Shown here: positions 23,780-35,352 of the stretch, one piece after another
How the letters are laid out: each line of letters starts with the position of its first letter
How positions within the stretch are numbered: position 1 is the first letter of the stretch
DNA from: Erythrophleum ivorense
Lineage: Eukaryota; Streptophyta; Magnoliopsida; Fabales; Fabaceae
Reading direction: 5' to 3'
NCBI GenBank assembly: GCA_026724425.1
Contig: JAIUCV010000023.1
Coordinates: 6,267,958-6,331,957 of the forward strand
Length of the DNA: 64,000 bases
The notes under the pieces: model-generated
Told to the model about the DNA's origin: nothing
The model's input: only the letters and a program-made list of their open reading frames with translations
Databases searched by the model: none
Made by a program: the position numbers and the translations under genes

Positions 23780-24700
23780 CACAAGGCCTTTTCTTGGAGA
23801 GCCTTTGAGATACCTTAAAACATGATTTGTATCTTGTAAATGGATATCTTTGGGAGTAGATAAACAATGACTAAGTTATAGAACAATATAGAGATATCAA
23901 GTCTAGTAGTGGTGAGATAAAGCAGTCTGCCATTGATCTTCTAAATCTAGAAATAGCTATTAATGGAATACCAACATCATTAAACAATTTTATGGCTTTA
24001 TCCATAGGTGTTTTTGTAGATTTTGAAAAAAACTAGTATCTGATAGGAGTTTTAATGCAAACTTGCATTAACATAATGAAATGCCTTCCTTACATTATGT
24101 AACTTCAAAGCCAAGGAAAAACTTGAGATTTCCCCAAATCCCTTGATCTCAAAAGACTACTAAAGATGGGATTTTTTTCTCTATATTTCATGAAGATCAT
24201 TGCTTTGTTAAAATTACATCATCAACATAAATGAAAAGAGTAATGAATCAATTATTAGAGTGGCAAACAAATAAGGGAGTGATCTGATTTGGATTGAAAA
24301 TAACCATGAGAAATTAGTGTAGTGGATTGCTTAGAAAACCATTGTCTTTTAGCTTGTTTCAAACCATGTAAATATTATGAGTTAAGAGAATACTTAAGGT
24401 AGTATTATGTAAAATTTCTCATCTAAGTCATAATGTAAAAACCAGTGCTTAGTAGCAGCTAAATCAAGAAGCAATCTTATATTAGTCCATTTTTACAACA
24501 AATGAAAAAGTATCAACAATAGAAAACATATCAAAGTAATCAATGCCCTTAGTTTGAGTATAACCTTTAGCTATCAATCATGCTTTGTATCTTTAAATAG
24601 TTCCATAGCCTTGTACTTGATCTTATAAACTCATTTACACTTGATGGGTTGTTTACCTATAAGAAGAATAGTCAAATGTCCATGTGTTATTTTGCTCTAA
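23780..24700 (-). pseudogene. C3 reverse transcriptase remnant
   Basis: The minus-strand translation, with frame changes, gives the conserved CK.VYKIKYKA entry motif near 24600-24660, AKGYTQTKGIDY near 24530, the catalytic LFIYVDDVILT box at 24210-24240, and the downstream LLYLTTTR and HVLRYLKGSP segments near 23800-23960. These are landmarks of the copia reverse transcriptase and its link to RNase H. Several in-frame stops are present. Confidence 0.75.
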
Positions 24701-24999
24701 AGCTTTTGTATTTCAGCTTCCATTGTTTGCTTCCAAGCATCATGCTCAATGGCTTGTTATAAGTTTATAGTTTAGTTTAGTGTAAAAGAAGAAAGTATGA
24801 AATGTCAATGAGATCAACAAATTGTTATATGAAAGAATAGAAGAGAAAGGATAGAATGTACCTTTGCTAGTGGAAGATGATTAGGTTAAAGTTTGAAAGG
24901 AACAAAGATAGTCTTATAGATAAGTAGGTGACTTTCTAGGTCTATTAGATTGGCATAGTACTAGTTTGTAGATTTGTTGAATAAGTTCTAATTGAATAG

Positions 25000-26273
25000 G
25001 AAGTTATGAATTAAGTGATTGGGATGGGATTGGTTCCCAAAAGGTCTAATGGTGGTTAAGGTTAAAGAGGAGAAATCGAATGAGTAAGGATATTTTCTAG
25101 TGTGAGTGAGTGGAGCAGAAAGGTAGATTTATGAAAATGACATTTCTAGAAATGAAAATGTCTTTGCTGTAAAGGTCAAGTAGCATAAAACCTTTAGTTT
25201 TGAACTTGTAGCAAAGGAAAACACATTTTTGTGCTCTTGGATCAAACTTTGATCTATTGTTAGAGGAAATTAAAGCATAGCATAAAGAACAAAAAACTTT
25301 AATGTTTGTGAGATTTAGAAGGTTGTGAAAAAGTAGTTCAAAGGGTGATTTATTTTGTAAGATTAGGGATGGTATTTGGTTTATGATGTGGAATGAAGAA
25401 TAGCATATGACTAGTATAACTTTGGTAAATTAGGTTGAAATAACAAAGCTCTAGTGACATTAAGTATATGTTGATTTTCTTTTCAACTATGCTATTTTGG
25501 TCAAGTGTTTCAATGCAAGAAGTTTGATAAATGATGCATTTGGGATGAAAAAATAGGAAGTTATGGAGAATTCAATCCCATTATCTAATCTTATGATTTG
25601 TATTTTTGTATTGAATTGATTTTTAGTGAAGGTAATAGTCTTGTATATGTTGTCTAGTTTTAGATTTGGTTTTCATTACAAAAAAAAAAAATCTAGGTAT
25701 GTCTAGTAAAGTCATCAACTATAGAGAGGAAATATTTATGGCCATGAATGGAAGTAGTAGCAAAAAGGACCTCATATATCAACATGTGTAACATAGAAAG
25801 CTTTATTGCTTATAGTGGTACTTATAGGAAAAGGTAATGTCTTTCATTTGCAAAATGACTAGGATTATTGAGAGATTTACATGAAATGAAAGAAAATTAC
25901 TTTTGCATAACATGTAAGGATGATTTTGGCAGGTGTCCCTCATTTGAAATGCCATAGATCGAAATTTTGGTTATTCAATTAGCTTGGTTTTGATGGAGTA
26001 ATGTTATATACAAGTGAAGTAATGACACTTTCTTACATTGTTGAGGATATATAAACCATTCCTTGACTTTAGCTAAACCAATTATCTTCCATAGTGCTAG
26101 GCCCCTAAATGAAATAATTGGATTTTTGAAAGACTAGATAGCATTTAAAGAGGAAGTCAATTCATTTATTGAGATAAGATTGAAGATGAATTCAAGAATG
26201 TATAAAACACTAACAAGGGTAAAGGATGATGACAAATGAATTGTGCTAGAATAATTAGTAATTATGTGAGTTC
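25000..26273 (-). pseudogene. C3 integrase / pre-integrase remnant
   Basis: On the minus strand near 25430-25620 the degenerate motifs DNGIEF, QTSCIET, QNSIVEKK and LNVTRAL match the copia integrase core around its third catalytic acidic residue. Toward 26270 the sequence runs into the protease/pre-integrase segment, which resumes at 29074 beyond the solo LTR. Frames are broken throughout. Confidence 0.65.
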
Positions 26274-26584
26274 TGTGACAACCCTAACTTCTAATCATTG
26301 TAATTAAGGGTTAAATACATGATTAACAATTATAATCCAAGGTTACATGTCATTAAGACTAATTTCATTGTAGAAATATGGGCAATTTGAACCTTAATTT
26401 TATTAGAGTCATCAACTATATAATTACCAGCACTTACGTACATCAGGGGAAATGACATTCATTTATGAGCCTTGATTCTATTACCTATCATTCTAACTCA
26501 CATTCATCTTCTATTAATGTTTCTAAGTCATCCCTTGAGGTTATAATATAGAAAACCAAGATTTTCTAGTCATTATAGGGGTTT

Positions 26585-26985
26585 CAAGATATTCGCCGTG
26601 GCCAATTTCCCCTTAGCCCGCCCAATTTCTCTCGGCTTCCCCCTTCGCATCGTTACTACCACCGGTAAGTTGGACCTTCGCCGCGGCCAACCTACATGGT
26701 GCCGCGGCGAAGAAGTCTCCTGGAACTTCCCTAGCTCACCTTTCTCTATTGGTCGCGGCCAATTCCTCTCTAGAACGCCTGGCTCATTTTTGTAAAATTT
26801 TGCCACAGCCAATTCCACACTTCGCCGGGGCCAATTCCCCTCTGAACGAATCCCAGTTTAACATCTCACATTTTGCCACGACCAATTCCATATTCGCTGC
26901 GGCGAATTGCTCCTTGGGACTCTCCCCTGGGCTACTTCGCCACTATTGGCCATGGCTAACAATATTTTGGTTGCGGCCAAATGCC
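26585..26985. repeat. GC-rich palindromic array (CGCCGCGGCG type)
   Basis: About ten imperfect copies of a TTCGCCGCGGCCAATT-like motif spaced irregularly at 20-75 bp (near 26591, 26678, 26699, 26751, 26801, 26821, 26872, 26893, 26935, 26970). It is a GC-rich island in AT-rich surroundings. The ORFs over it on both strands follow from base composition and are not genes. Confidence 0.7.
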
Positions 26986-28689
26986 CTCTGATCATACTAC
27001 TCATAAAACCTTACCTCATACTCTCCACTCTCCCTCCAATAACCCCCTAGGGTCACTCTACCTTATATTATGCAACTCTAATGGTGTTTATGCACCTTAT
27101 TTACCCAACTATTCTACCGTCACTAATTCAAAGCTTAAATATAAATTCCTACTCATCAAACTACCATATGTCAGCCATTTCACATATTAATGTTAGTAGA
27201 AATTTCATAAGCTTCCAATAATTAACATTCAAGCATACATTCCATTTAAAGTTTCATACATCAATAGTTTATATCAACATCTAATGCATCACATGATTAC
27301 AATTCCCAAATGGTAAACCATGTCACAAATCCAATAAAACTATATATCAGATACTATAAGTTCATACGTCAATATCCAACTATAATGAGACTTAACTCCT
27401 TAATGGTTACATTTCGACCAAGCAAAATATAAATGCCTACACTTGGCAAGATGATTACATGATGATGCTATGTAAACTAATAATAAAACTGCATCTACTA
27501 TACTCAGATTAGCCTAAGTGTAGCTCTCCTCCACATATGGCTAGAGCTCATGGATTTTCATCCACTTGCTTACCCTTTTTTTATCTGAAGAACTTTCCCC
27601 TGAAATATTAATTCCCATAAAACGGGGTGAGATATAAATTCCAGTAACCAAGGCAATTCCATCATATATTTCAGTTTAATTAGCATGCATGCATAATTTC
27701 ACATAAGCATCAGCAAAATACCAATTATATCAGTAAATGAAACAATTAGGCTATCATGATTACTATTCTATACTAGCAATCATATTTTCACATGTTAAAG
27801 GCCATTAACATAGGGAGAGGCCTGTCCACGACACCTACCCAGCACATACACGGTGGCAGCCGCACCACAGCTCCACCATAGACTCACAAGGTCCAATCAC
27901 AATTCATTAGATAGTCAACCAATTCATTCAACATTTCAAATCATTCATGTACAGCAACATATGAAATTAAATCAGATATATACATGGAATTAATATAAAC
28001 CCGGTTACCTCACTTGTAGATAATTGCAACAGTCACCAATGGTGCAGAAATCTCCCTATAACCATAGCATCATAGAATTACTACTTTAATTCATCATTAA
28101 CAGTTGCAATCAGTACCCAAAGAATTTAAAATACTAATGACTATCTAAGAATCACTTACCCAGCCACTACAAGTCCCAAATTCGGATTGAAGTGTCCTCT
28201 ACCAGAAAAGGTCAATATTTCATCCAAAATCCTAATCAAATTCTTATAAAATTAATACTCATATTATAATCAAATCATTAGGGTCTCAAATCAGCAGAAT
28301 TATCTTAAAAAGAAGAGTTCATACCTATCTAATGATAGCTCTAGCCTCAACTTACGAATTTCATCAAGAAAATCCCCAAACACCCACATTTTAGATTTTG
28401 GGTATGGTGAAAATACTCCAAATGAAAAATTAATTAGACCAAAATGAAGAGAAAGATGAGAGTATTAAGTTATATAACTATTACCTTAGCTAAATCTTGC
28501 TCTAGAAGTGGGAAAATATGAAATTATGCCAAGAACCCTAGCCTCCCCTTTGGACCTCTAATTTTCTCCTTTATGTTTCAGAAAAATGGGATAGTGGCTG
28601 AAGCATTTAGGGTTTTAGTTGGATTTAACTTGGGTCAAATATGGGTCATGAGTTGTTCCAAGGTCCAACTCCTAATCGGCTTAGATTTT

Positions 28690-28925
28690 TGCTTTGTTGG
28701 GCCAGTTTTTAAGTTGTTGGGCTGCAGAATTTTGTTGGGCTAAACCTAACTTTAGGATCTCCATTGTTTTGGGTTTGCACAAGGTTTATTGGGCCTTCCT
28801 AAGAGCCTATACAAGGTGGATCTTGGGCCTCTATCAGATTGAATTATATTGGGCCTGCACCTAGCTTATTGGGCTTCCATTAGCCTCTTATTATGACCTC
28901 CTACATTAATTTGGGCCTAGATGAA
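28690..28925. repeat. TGGGCC/TGGGCT cluster in solo LTR
   Basis: At least nine TTGGGCY boxes occur in about 235 bp. Such boxes resemble site II/TCP-type promoter motifs of plants. Whether they act here is unknown. Confidence 0.5.
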
Positions 28926-29360
28926 TTTCTCTCCCAATTAAATCTCAAACCCATATTAATAATTCATCTCTCTAAAATCTCCATTTACTTAACTTACCCG
29001 ATTATTCTATATTAATTATTCCTAATTAACCTAATTTATGATTAACACCTTAATTAATTTTTAGGGTGTTACAAGTTCCATTGGGAAGCTTTACCTTTAT
29101 TAGTTGAATTCTTTTGTAGGGAAAAAAAATCAATAGTGAAAAAGAAATATAATTTGTGGCTCTAGTGTCAAGAATTCATTAGATATCTTTAGATAAAGCT
29201 AAAATAACAATACAATTACCTAAATTTTGATTGCAAATAGGTATGTTAGAGGAAACATGATTTAGGTAAGTGTTATAGGTTGTGAATCTAATTGCATTAA
29301 GGCTAAGAGTTTATGGTATTGTCCTGGAGTAAAACTGAATTGCAAGGTTGGAAGAATGTC

Positions 29361-29573
29361 TTAGGAATTTGAGTATGCTTCTTTTAGGGTTGTAGATTCT
29401 TGAGTTATGATATTGTGTATTGAATAAGAAGTTTGCTTTCTAAATTTAAAGCTAGGTAGAAAACCATGCTTCTTGTAATAAGTTTCCACTATATGTTGAG
29501 TCTTTCCATAATAAGTGCAAAATTTTGTATTTCCTCTATTTTTCCCGTTTTGGAATTTGCCTAAATTGTTCAT
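29361..29573 (-). pseudogene. C3 gag zinc-knuckle fragment
   Basis: An open 70-codon minus-strand frame contains CTYYGKTQH and a downstream YYKKHG. This is the copia gag CCHC knuckle with the second and last cysteines replaced by tyrosine, so metal binding should be lost. KKHGFLPSFKF follows as in copia gag proteins. It lies between the solo LTR and the gag start, as expected on the minus strand. Confidence 0.75.
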
Positions 29574-30155
29574 TAAAAGTATCTAACAATGGCTTTATTG
29601 AAGATTGCCTTTGAATTAATGCCATAGTTCAATTCCTTTTCTTGTTTTTCTACAATAGAGAAAACTCAGTTTATAGGTGGTAAAGGATCCATAAGCATGA
29701 TTTAAGATTTTATTGAAGAAAAATAATCACTAAATCCTTTAAGAAACCTCATGACAGAATCCTATTCTTGATAGAATTTTGCATTGGCATTAGCACCACA
29801 TGAATGTATTGGATTGCAAGAGCAAGAATGGATTAGCCTCAAGTTGAGAAGTTCATCCCATAAAATCTTTAACTTAGTAAAATAGTCACTTACAGGGAAA
29901 CCACATTGTTTGAATGAATAAATCTCTTTTTGCAATTCTACTACTTTGAATATATCACTTTAGGAGAATCTATTTTTGAGATCATTCCACATCTCATAAG
30001 ATTTGTCAATCCACAAGATGCTATGTGCAATTGTCAAAGACAATGAACAGATGAGCCAAGATTGAACCATAGTATTGCTCCTTTACTAGGTAGGATATAA
30101 AGGATCCAAACTAATTAGAGCAAGAATGGATCCGTCAACAAATTTCAATTTCTTC

Positions 30156-30479
30156 TTAGAAAGAAAAGCCATCCTCATGGTTTGGGCCCCATGAATGGTA
30201 GTTTGGACCATTCAACATAGGTGAGATGAGGATCAAGGCTGGATTCTTGTCAAGATAAAGGTAGTAAGGATTAGAAGGATGTTGCAATAGACCATTGGGT
30301 TGAAATGTTGCAAAGGTAGTAGTTTGGCTTCCAACATCAATAGAATCATCAAAAATAGATATGATAAAAGCTTCAATGATCTTAGAGGAAAGAAGATTCA
30401 AAAACAAGAAAAGTGAAGGAGATAGGAGAGGAGCAAAATAGGAGAGAAATTCTTTTGTGTAGCTTTGATGCCATATCAT
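30156..30479 (-). pseudogene. C3 gag N-terminal fragment
   Basis: The frame ends with NPYYLYLDKNPALILISP and LNGPNYHSW, the typical N-terminal gag (UBN2/DUF4219-like) region of plant copia elements. The upstream part of the ORF is leader sequence read through from the primer site and is probably not translated in the original element. The continuation is broken. Confidence 0.7.
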
Positions 30480-30658
30480 GAAAATGAATAGGAACTTGCA
30501 TTAGTTATCTAGAGTCTATACATTTATATAATGAGTTAATTATAGTTATTAACTTTAACTAGCTAATAGAAAAAATAACCTGAATAAATAGAATTAACTA
30601 ACTAACTAACTTAAGAAAATTACACTATCTTCTTAAGCATCCTCTTTTGTCCCTCACA
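30479..30658 (-). mobile_element. C3 5' LTR (180 bp)
   Basis: It runs from TGAAAATG to CCCTCACA on the plus strand, with TG/CA termini. On its left lies GCTTTGATGCC, a mutated tRNA-Met primer site (30463-30474). It carries a GTTAGTTAGTTA run and a TATATAAATG TATA-like box in minus orientation. The partner 3' LTR was not found. Confidence 0.6.
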
Positions 30659-30784
30659 ATTGGAGTTCTTAAAGAGGATGAGAAATTTAATTGGTAGAAG
30701 AAATTCAGGCAAATGTTTAGGATGGGCTTTATTAACAATTTGTATTTTCTAATGTAGCTTCACTATTTGCTTTGTTATATATAT
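30659..30784. other. Short spacer between C3 and segment B
   Basis: About 125 bp ending in a TATATA run where similarity to segment A begins. No feature is seen. Confidence 0.4.
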
Positions 30785-31310
30785 ATATATATAATATTCA
30801 AATTTCTCAATTTCGTGCTAAATTTTTTGCTTTCTCGCATGTTTCATTATGTCACCTTCTTCATCTTTGCAAACTTCAAATTTTTACTATGTAGACCTTG
30901 ATGTCGTAGCCCAATTAATCGAAAACAAAGTTGTTTATACTAAAAGATCCAACAAGAAGTATGCTTTCGAGGCCTACATTAATTACATGTAGAATGTTTG
31001 ATGGTTAAGGACAAACCGCTGAGTAATAAAACCTCAACCTTGTGTGGAGAAATCACAAGACCCTTCTACAAGGTTGACGCTTTAATTACCTTGTAGTCTT
31101 GGATTTTCATGGTTTCCTTAGCTTTTTCTACTGTATATTCCTTGTGAGGTTCCCTTCTTGCACATATTGGTGAGCTTTTCTTTTATAGTTTTTCACATGA
31201 TAAGCAATGCTTCCAATAAGCATCTCCAGCAATTAGCCACCATCTACATGTATAGATGGAAGATATTTGTCCTTGACGAGCTTGTTAATTTGTTAGTAAT
31301 GATCATAAAG
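30785..31310. repeat. Segmental duplication, copy B (left block)
   Basis: Collinear with 8460-9000 of segment A, including the decayed coding-like stretch. It is interrupted at 31310 by copia C1 and resumes at 40648. Confidence 0.85.
31306..31310. repeat. Target-site duplication TAAAG of C1 (left)
   Basis: TAAAG is repeated at 40648-40652. The unoccupied site is seen once in segment A at about 8987-8993 (ATAAAGATCATGG). Confidence 0.9.
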
Positions 31311-31860
31311 TGTTAAATTAATTATTTAATTAATTTGACAATTGTATTAATTATTTATGGATTAGCATTAATTTAATTAATAAGAATAAATTATAAACTA
31401 AAATTAAGTAATTAGGCCCAACTAATAATACTAAGCCTAGAACAAATTGAGTTTGATAGTGTATAATCTATGGTAGGTTGGATTGTACACAAGCCTATTG
31501 GGAGATGCCCCAACCTGCAGCCTTTTTAGTGATCAATTAGTTTTCTATCACTAAACTGATCAGTTGAATGGGAATTATTAATAATTAATTATTAAATAAT
31601 TAATTAATAGTTAGTGGAATAATAGGGAGATTACCAATACAGACACGATAACTTTTTATCGTAGAAGAAAAATACTGAAGGTAACTTCTCCAAAATTATC
31701 TATCACAATTCTCACTCTCTGTAAAATCTAAAGGGGCAAAGCAGGTTGCTGAATTATCTAACTCTGATCATCCATGGCTACTTTCAGATCATCATCAGGT
31801 ATGAAATCCTTATAAATTTTATTAGTAGAAGGAATCTTGGGATTACTAATACTGTTAACA
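31311..31860 (+). mobile_element. Copia C1 5' LTR (550 bp)
   Basis: It starts TGTTAAATTAATT and ends ACTGTTAACA. It is nearly identical to 40098-40647, with the same length of 550 bp, indicating fairly recent insertion. It is followed after 4 bp by the primer site. Confidence 0.95.
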
Positions 31861-31864
31861 TAAA

Positions 31865-31876
31865 TGGTATCAGAGC
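31865..31876 (+). promoter_or_regulatory. C1 primer-binding site
   Basis: TGGTATCAGAGC, complementary to the 3' end of initiator tRNA-Met, 4 bp after the LTR. Confidence 0.9.
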
Positions 31877-33244
31877 ATATGTTAATAGTATTGTTTTGAT
31901 TGCATAATTAATTTTAATTCTTCATCACCAAAATTTCAAATTGCATGGAAACTTTTTTTTGCAATTTTTCGAAACTCAAAACCTAGAAATTAGGAATCCT
32001 CAATTCCTTCGGTGCATTGATAAATTGGTTCAAATTGAAGATGTTTTCATGCAATTGGAAGTCTATTACATGATTAATTGTAGAAAAATTGCATCACATC
32101 CTCATAAACAATAAGATCTGAGAATCATTTTTTCGATGTGATTTTTTAGCTCGATTTGTTGTTTTTATTAGTTTTGATTTCGATTGAAGCTTGAAACAAG
32201 TTTCTAGACGTTCCTAGGATTGAAAAGTAACAAGTTTTGGAACTGAAATTCCTTAGAGGATGAGATGCAAATATGAGTTTTTTTGAAAACTTTTCAAACT
32301 TTTTTTCGGCCTTCTTGTTACAAATTTCCATCATTTGATTTGTGCTTACAGTTTAACACATGAATTAGAATGTTTTTGGGATGAAAATTGCACAAACGGA
32401 CCACGTTTTTGAAGCTTCATGCAGCTCGTCCATGGGGGATGAACTTCAGCTGGAGTAAGGTTAAAGACAACCTGCTCCAACCAATCCCACACGTGCCTCC
32501 AGGTGCATGGGGGCGCGTGTGGGATCTATAAACGCCATTTTTTCATCCTGTTTTTTCCTATAGCCTCAAAATTTTATTTTCTATTCAGTGGTTATTTTTC
32601 TGAAATTTTTTAAGGCCTTTAAATATTTTCTACAATTTTAGCAAAGTTTAGAAGGTGTTGAACACTATTATAATTCTAAAATTTTGTCATGAAAATTTTT
32701 GTACATATACTGCACATTACCATAAATTCATTATGCTGCTCACTCTCTCTGGTTGAACATTTAGGTATGTTAATAAATTTCTTGAGAATACATAAAATTT
32801 GTATACTGCATGATTAAATGCCAAAATATTTTGTTTGTATAAATTTTCATGTTCTGAATGATTATTGTGGGATTGTGTATATTTAATCACACCTAATGAT
32901 TGTAAGCCTCCCTATCGTGGGCCGAATTATGAGTGTGTGTTGTTTTGATTAGGCTGGCAGTTCATTTTATTGTGTCGATATTACTTGTACCCTATCGGTG
33001 CAAAAAATATTGAATACATTTCATGTGAACTCTTTTGATGAATTAAGTCATTAGGTTATATATGAGTTTTCTAGATTTATCATAATTTTTCCAACCCTTA
33101 AGTGGAATTATGATGAACAATTTTGATATATAGTTGCTTTAACTGAGTTTTGGTGGGAAATTCTATTCTATAATTATATTGTGCATACATAATTAATATT
33201 TCCCAAATTTTGTTTCCTCAGTTTGTATTGCTCAGCAACTATCT
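31877..33244 (+). other. C1 untranslated leader
   Basis: About 1.37 kb between the primer site and gag with no conserved domain. It includes a GC-rich patch at 32400-32530 with CACACGTGCC and GGCGCGTGTGGG. Two short CCCTATCGG motifs in the leader (about 32910 and 32990) also occur near 39950 downstream of pol. Long leaders occur in plant copia elements. Confidence 0.6.
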
Positions 33245-34075
33245 GTGATGAAAACTCTGAATGGGACAAATTATGATGATTGGAAGGAATCTCTGGACTT
33301 GTACCTCACAATCTCTAAAGAAGATTTGGCACTTAGAGAGTCAAAACCTACAGATCTCACTAATGAGTCAAGTGTAGTTGATAGGACCCATCACAAGCAA
33401 TGGTATGAGTCCAATAGAATCTGTCTAGCAGTGATAAAATTCACTATTGAGAAAACAATATGACAGATTATTCCTGAAAAGGACACTGCAATGGAATATT
33501 TAGATGCAATTGCAGAGAAATTCAAGAAATTTGATAAGAGTCAGAAAGCTTACTACATTTCACTATTGGATAAGACTCATTATGATGGAGTGTCAGGTTT
33601 GCAGGAACATATAATGAAGCTTGTAAACTACTACAACAAACTGAAGTCCTTTAATGTAGAATTGGGAGAAAGTTACTTGGTTTACTGAGTTTTGCAATCT
33701 CTCCTAGTTGAGTATGGAGTTTTGAGGACTACTTATAAGTCTTAGAAGGCTGAGTGGACTATAAATCAGATGATCTCTATTGTGACTCAAGAGGAGGAAT
33801 CAATCAAAAAAGCTCATTTATGAACTATTTGTCTCATGGCTCTAGCAGCAAGGCAGGTGGTAATGACAAAAAGGGAAAGAGGCCTGAGTCACATACTAAG
33901 AACAAGAAAACTGGGGCATTTGGATCAAAGAAAGATGGAAAGCACAACAAAGTGGCAAAGAAGAAAATCTTCAAGGGTCAATGCCATTATTGTAAGAAGT
34001 CTGGCCATAAGATATTTAATTGTTATAAGCTAAAGAATAAGCTTGAAAAAGAAGGTATATTTTCTAAATTTACTC
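33245..34075 (+). pseudogene. C1 gag (broken)
   Basis: Gag packages element RNA in cytoplasmic particles. The first frame begins MKTLNGTNYDDW, the usual copia gag start, and is stopped by TGA after about 72 codons. The frame resumes as an EYLDAIAEKF... segment (UBN2-type gag domain), is stopped again near 33688, then continues through a lysine-rich linker to a CX2CX4HX4C zinc knuckle (CHYCKKSGHKIFNC, 33982-34023). At least three stops interrupt it. All key knuckle residues are retained. Confidence 0.85.
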
Positions 34076-34099
34076 CTTTAGCTCTAGTCTGTTTTGAAT

Positions 34100-35352
34100 C
34101 CAATAATTTTAAAATATCATCTGACTCTTGGTGGTTGGATTTTGGTGCAACTATACATGTTACAAATTCTTTACAGGGGCTCAAAAACAAGCAGATGCCA
34201 AGTGAAACGAAGAGGGTAATCTTAGGAGTGGAAGGAAGTAGAGCAATAGTTCTGTTTATTGGTTTTGTTTATTTATATTTACCTTCTAGATATACTTTAA
34301 ATTTGAACGATGTTGTTTATGTACCTTCTTCAAGAAGGAATTTGATTTTCAATTCTGTATTAGACAATTGTGGTTATTCCTTCTGGCAAGGAAATGGAAA
34401 GACTGACATTTATTTCAATTATGTTATTATTGGGTTTTCTTCTTAAGGAATGGATTTTATTGTTTAAATTTGAATCATTGTTCAGTTGACTCTTCAAGTG
34501 ACCCTGTTAATGTTGTAATTAGACACAAACGCCAAAAGGTGAATGAAAATTCATTTATGTTATGGCATCGACATTTGAGCCATATTTCTAGAGAAAGGAT
34601 AGAGAGGATGGTTAAACAAGGTGTATTACCAGATCTGGATTTCTCATATTTTGAAGCTTATGTTGATTGCATTAAAGGTAAATTCCTAGCTAGAGCTAGA
34701 AACAAAAAAGGAAATAGATCTGAGAATGTCTTGGATCTAATCCATATTGACATTTGTAGACCCATTAATCCTAATGCTATAGGAGGATTTAAATATTTTA
34801 TTAGCTTTATAGATGATCATTCAAGACATGGATGAATTGAACTATTACATGAAAAAATTGAATCATTGGATGCCTTCAAGGTTTTTAAGTCAACAGTTGA
34901 GTTGAAGACTGGTAAAGTGATTAAATGTGTCAGATCAGATAGAGGTGGAGAATATTATGGAAGATATACTGAGACAGGTAGAAATCCTAGTCCATTTGCT
35001 CTATTTCTACAGGAGCATGGCATTGAAACTCAATATACGATGCTTGACACTCCTCAACAAAATAGAGTTGCAGATAGGTGTAATCGTACTTTGATGGATA
35101 TGGTAAAATGTATGATTAGTCATTTTTCTTTACCAGAATTCCTATGGGGTGAGGCTTTAAAAACAGTAGTATATATTCTAAATCAAGTACCTAGTAAATC
35201 AATGCCGAAAACTCCATATGAACTTTATTCAGGAAAGAAACCCAGTTTAAAGCATTTTCATGTATGGGGTTGTAGGGTAAAAGTGAGGCCTTATAATCCT
35301 CAACTGAAGAAATTTGATTCCAAAACAATTAGTGGATTCTTTATTGGGTATT
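34100..35352 (+). pseudogene. C1 protease and integrase (broken)
   Basis: The protease active-site triplet, normally Asp-Ser-Gly, reads Asp-Phe-Gly at 34138-34146 through a single C-to-T change. A GAG-pre-integrase domain follows (LWHRHLSHIS near 34560), with one cysteine of its zinc-binding pair replaced by tyrosine (YVDC). The integrase core shows HIDI and FIDDHSR segments, then the third catalytic position where Glu is replaced by Asp (VADR near 35070). Stops occur near 34443 and 34833. The frame is interrupted at 35352 by a solo LTR and continues in register at 37818. Confidence 0.85.

Larger units (their letters stand above)
26274..29073 (-). mobile_element. 2.8-kb solo LTR inside C3
   Basis: Termini are TGTGACAACCC and GGGTGTTACA, with a perfect 5-bp target duplication AGTTC at 26269-26273 and 29074-29078. 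The two ends are not direct repeats of each other and there is no coding domain, so this is a solo LTR rather than a full element. Removing it with one AGTTC copy puts the C3 protease-region frame back in register across the junction. Minus orientation is inferred from an ATCTCACCCCG stretch near 27625 (minus strand) that resembles the ATCTCACTCC stretch of plus-strand family T LTRs. It includes a palindromic repeat array and a TGGGCC-rich zone. Confidence 0.85.
23600..30658 (-). mobile_element. Decayed copia element C3 (minus strand)
   Basis: Minus-strand fragments appear in copia order. At the right are a small 5' LTR (30479-30658) and a mutated primer site. Next comes the gag start with the NGPNYHSW motif (about 30156-30270). 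A gag zinc knuckle with two Cys-to-Tyr changes follows at 29361-29573, then a protease-region LPNG motif split by the solo LTR. An integrase stretch lies around 25430-25620, reverse transcriptase with its YVDD box at 24218-24229, and an RNase H-proximal TTTRLDI/VLRYLKG stretch at 23780-23960. Many stops and frameshifts make it inactive. The 3' LTR was not found. Confidence 0.8.

Noticed and set aside
26585..26985. Regularly repeated short palindromes as a CRISPR-like array
   Set aside because: Repeats are imperfect, spacing is irregular, the setting is a plant LTR, and no cas genes exist.
26573..26991. ORFs of 65-81 codons on both strands in a GC-rich island
   Set aside because: They coincide with the palindromic array inside a solo LTR. 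The openness is explained by base composition, and there is no domain or splice context.
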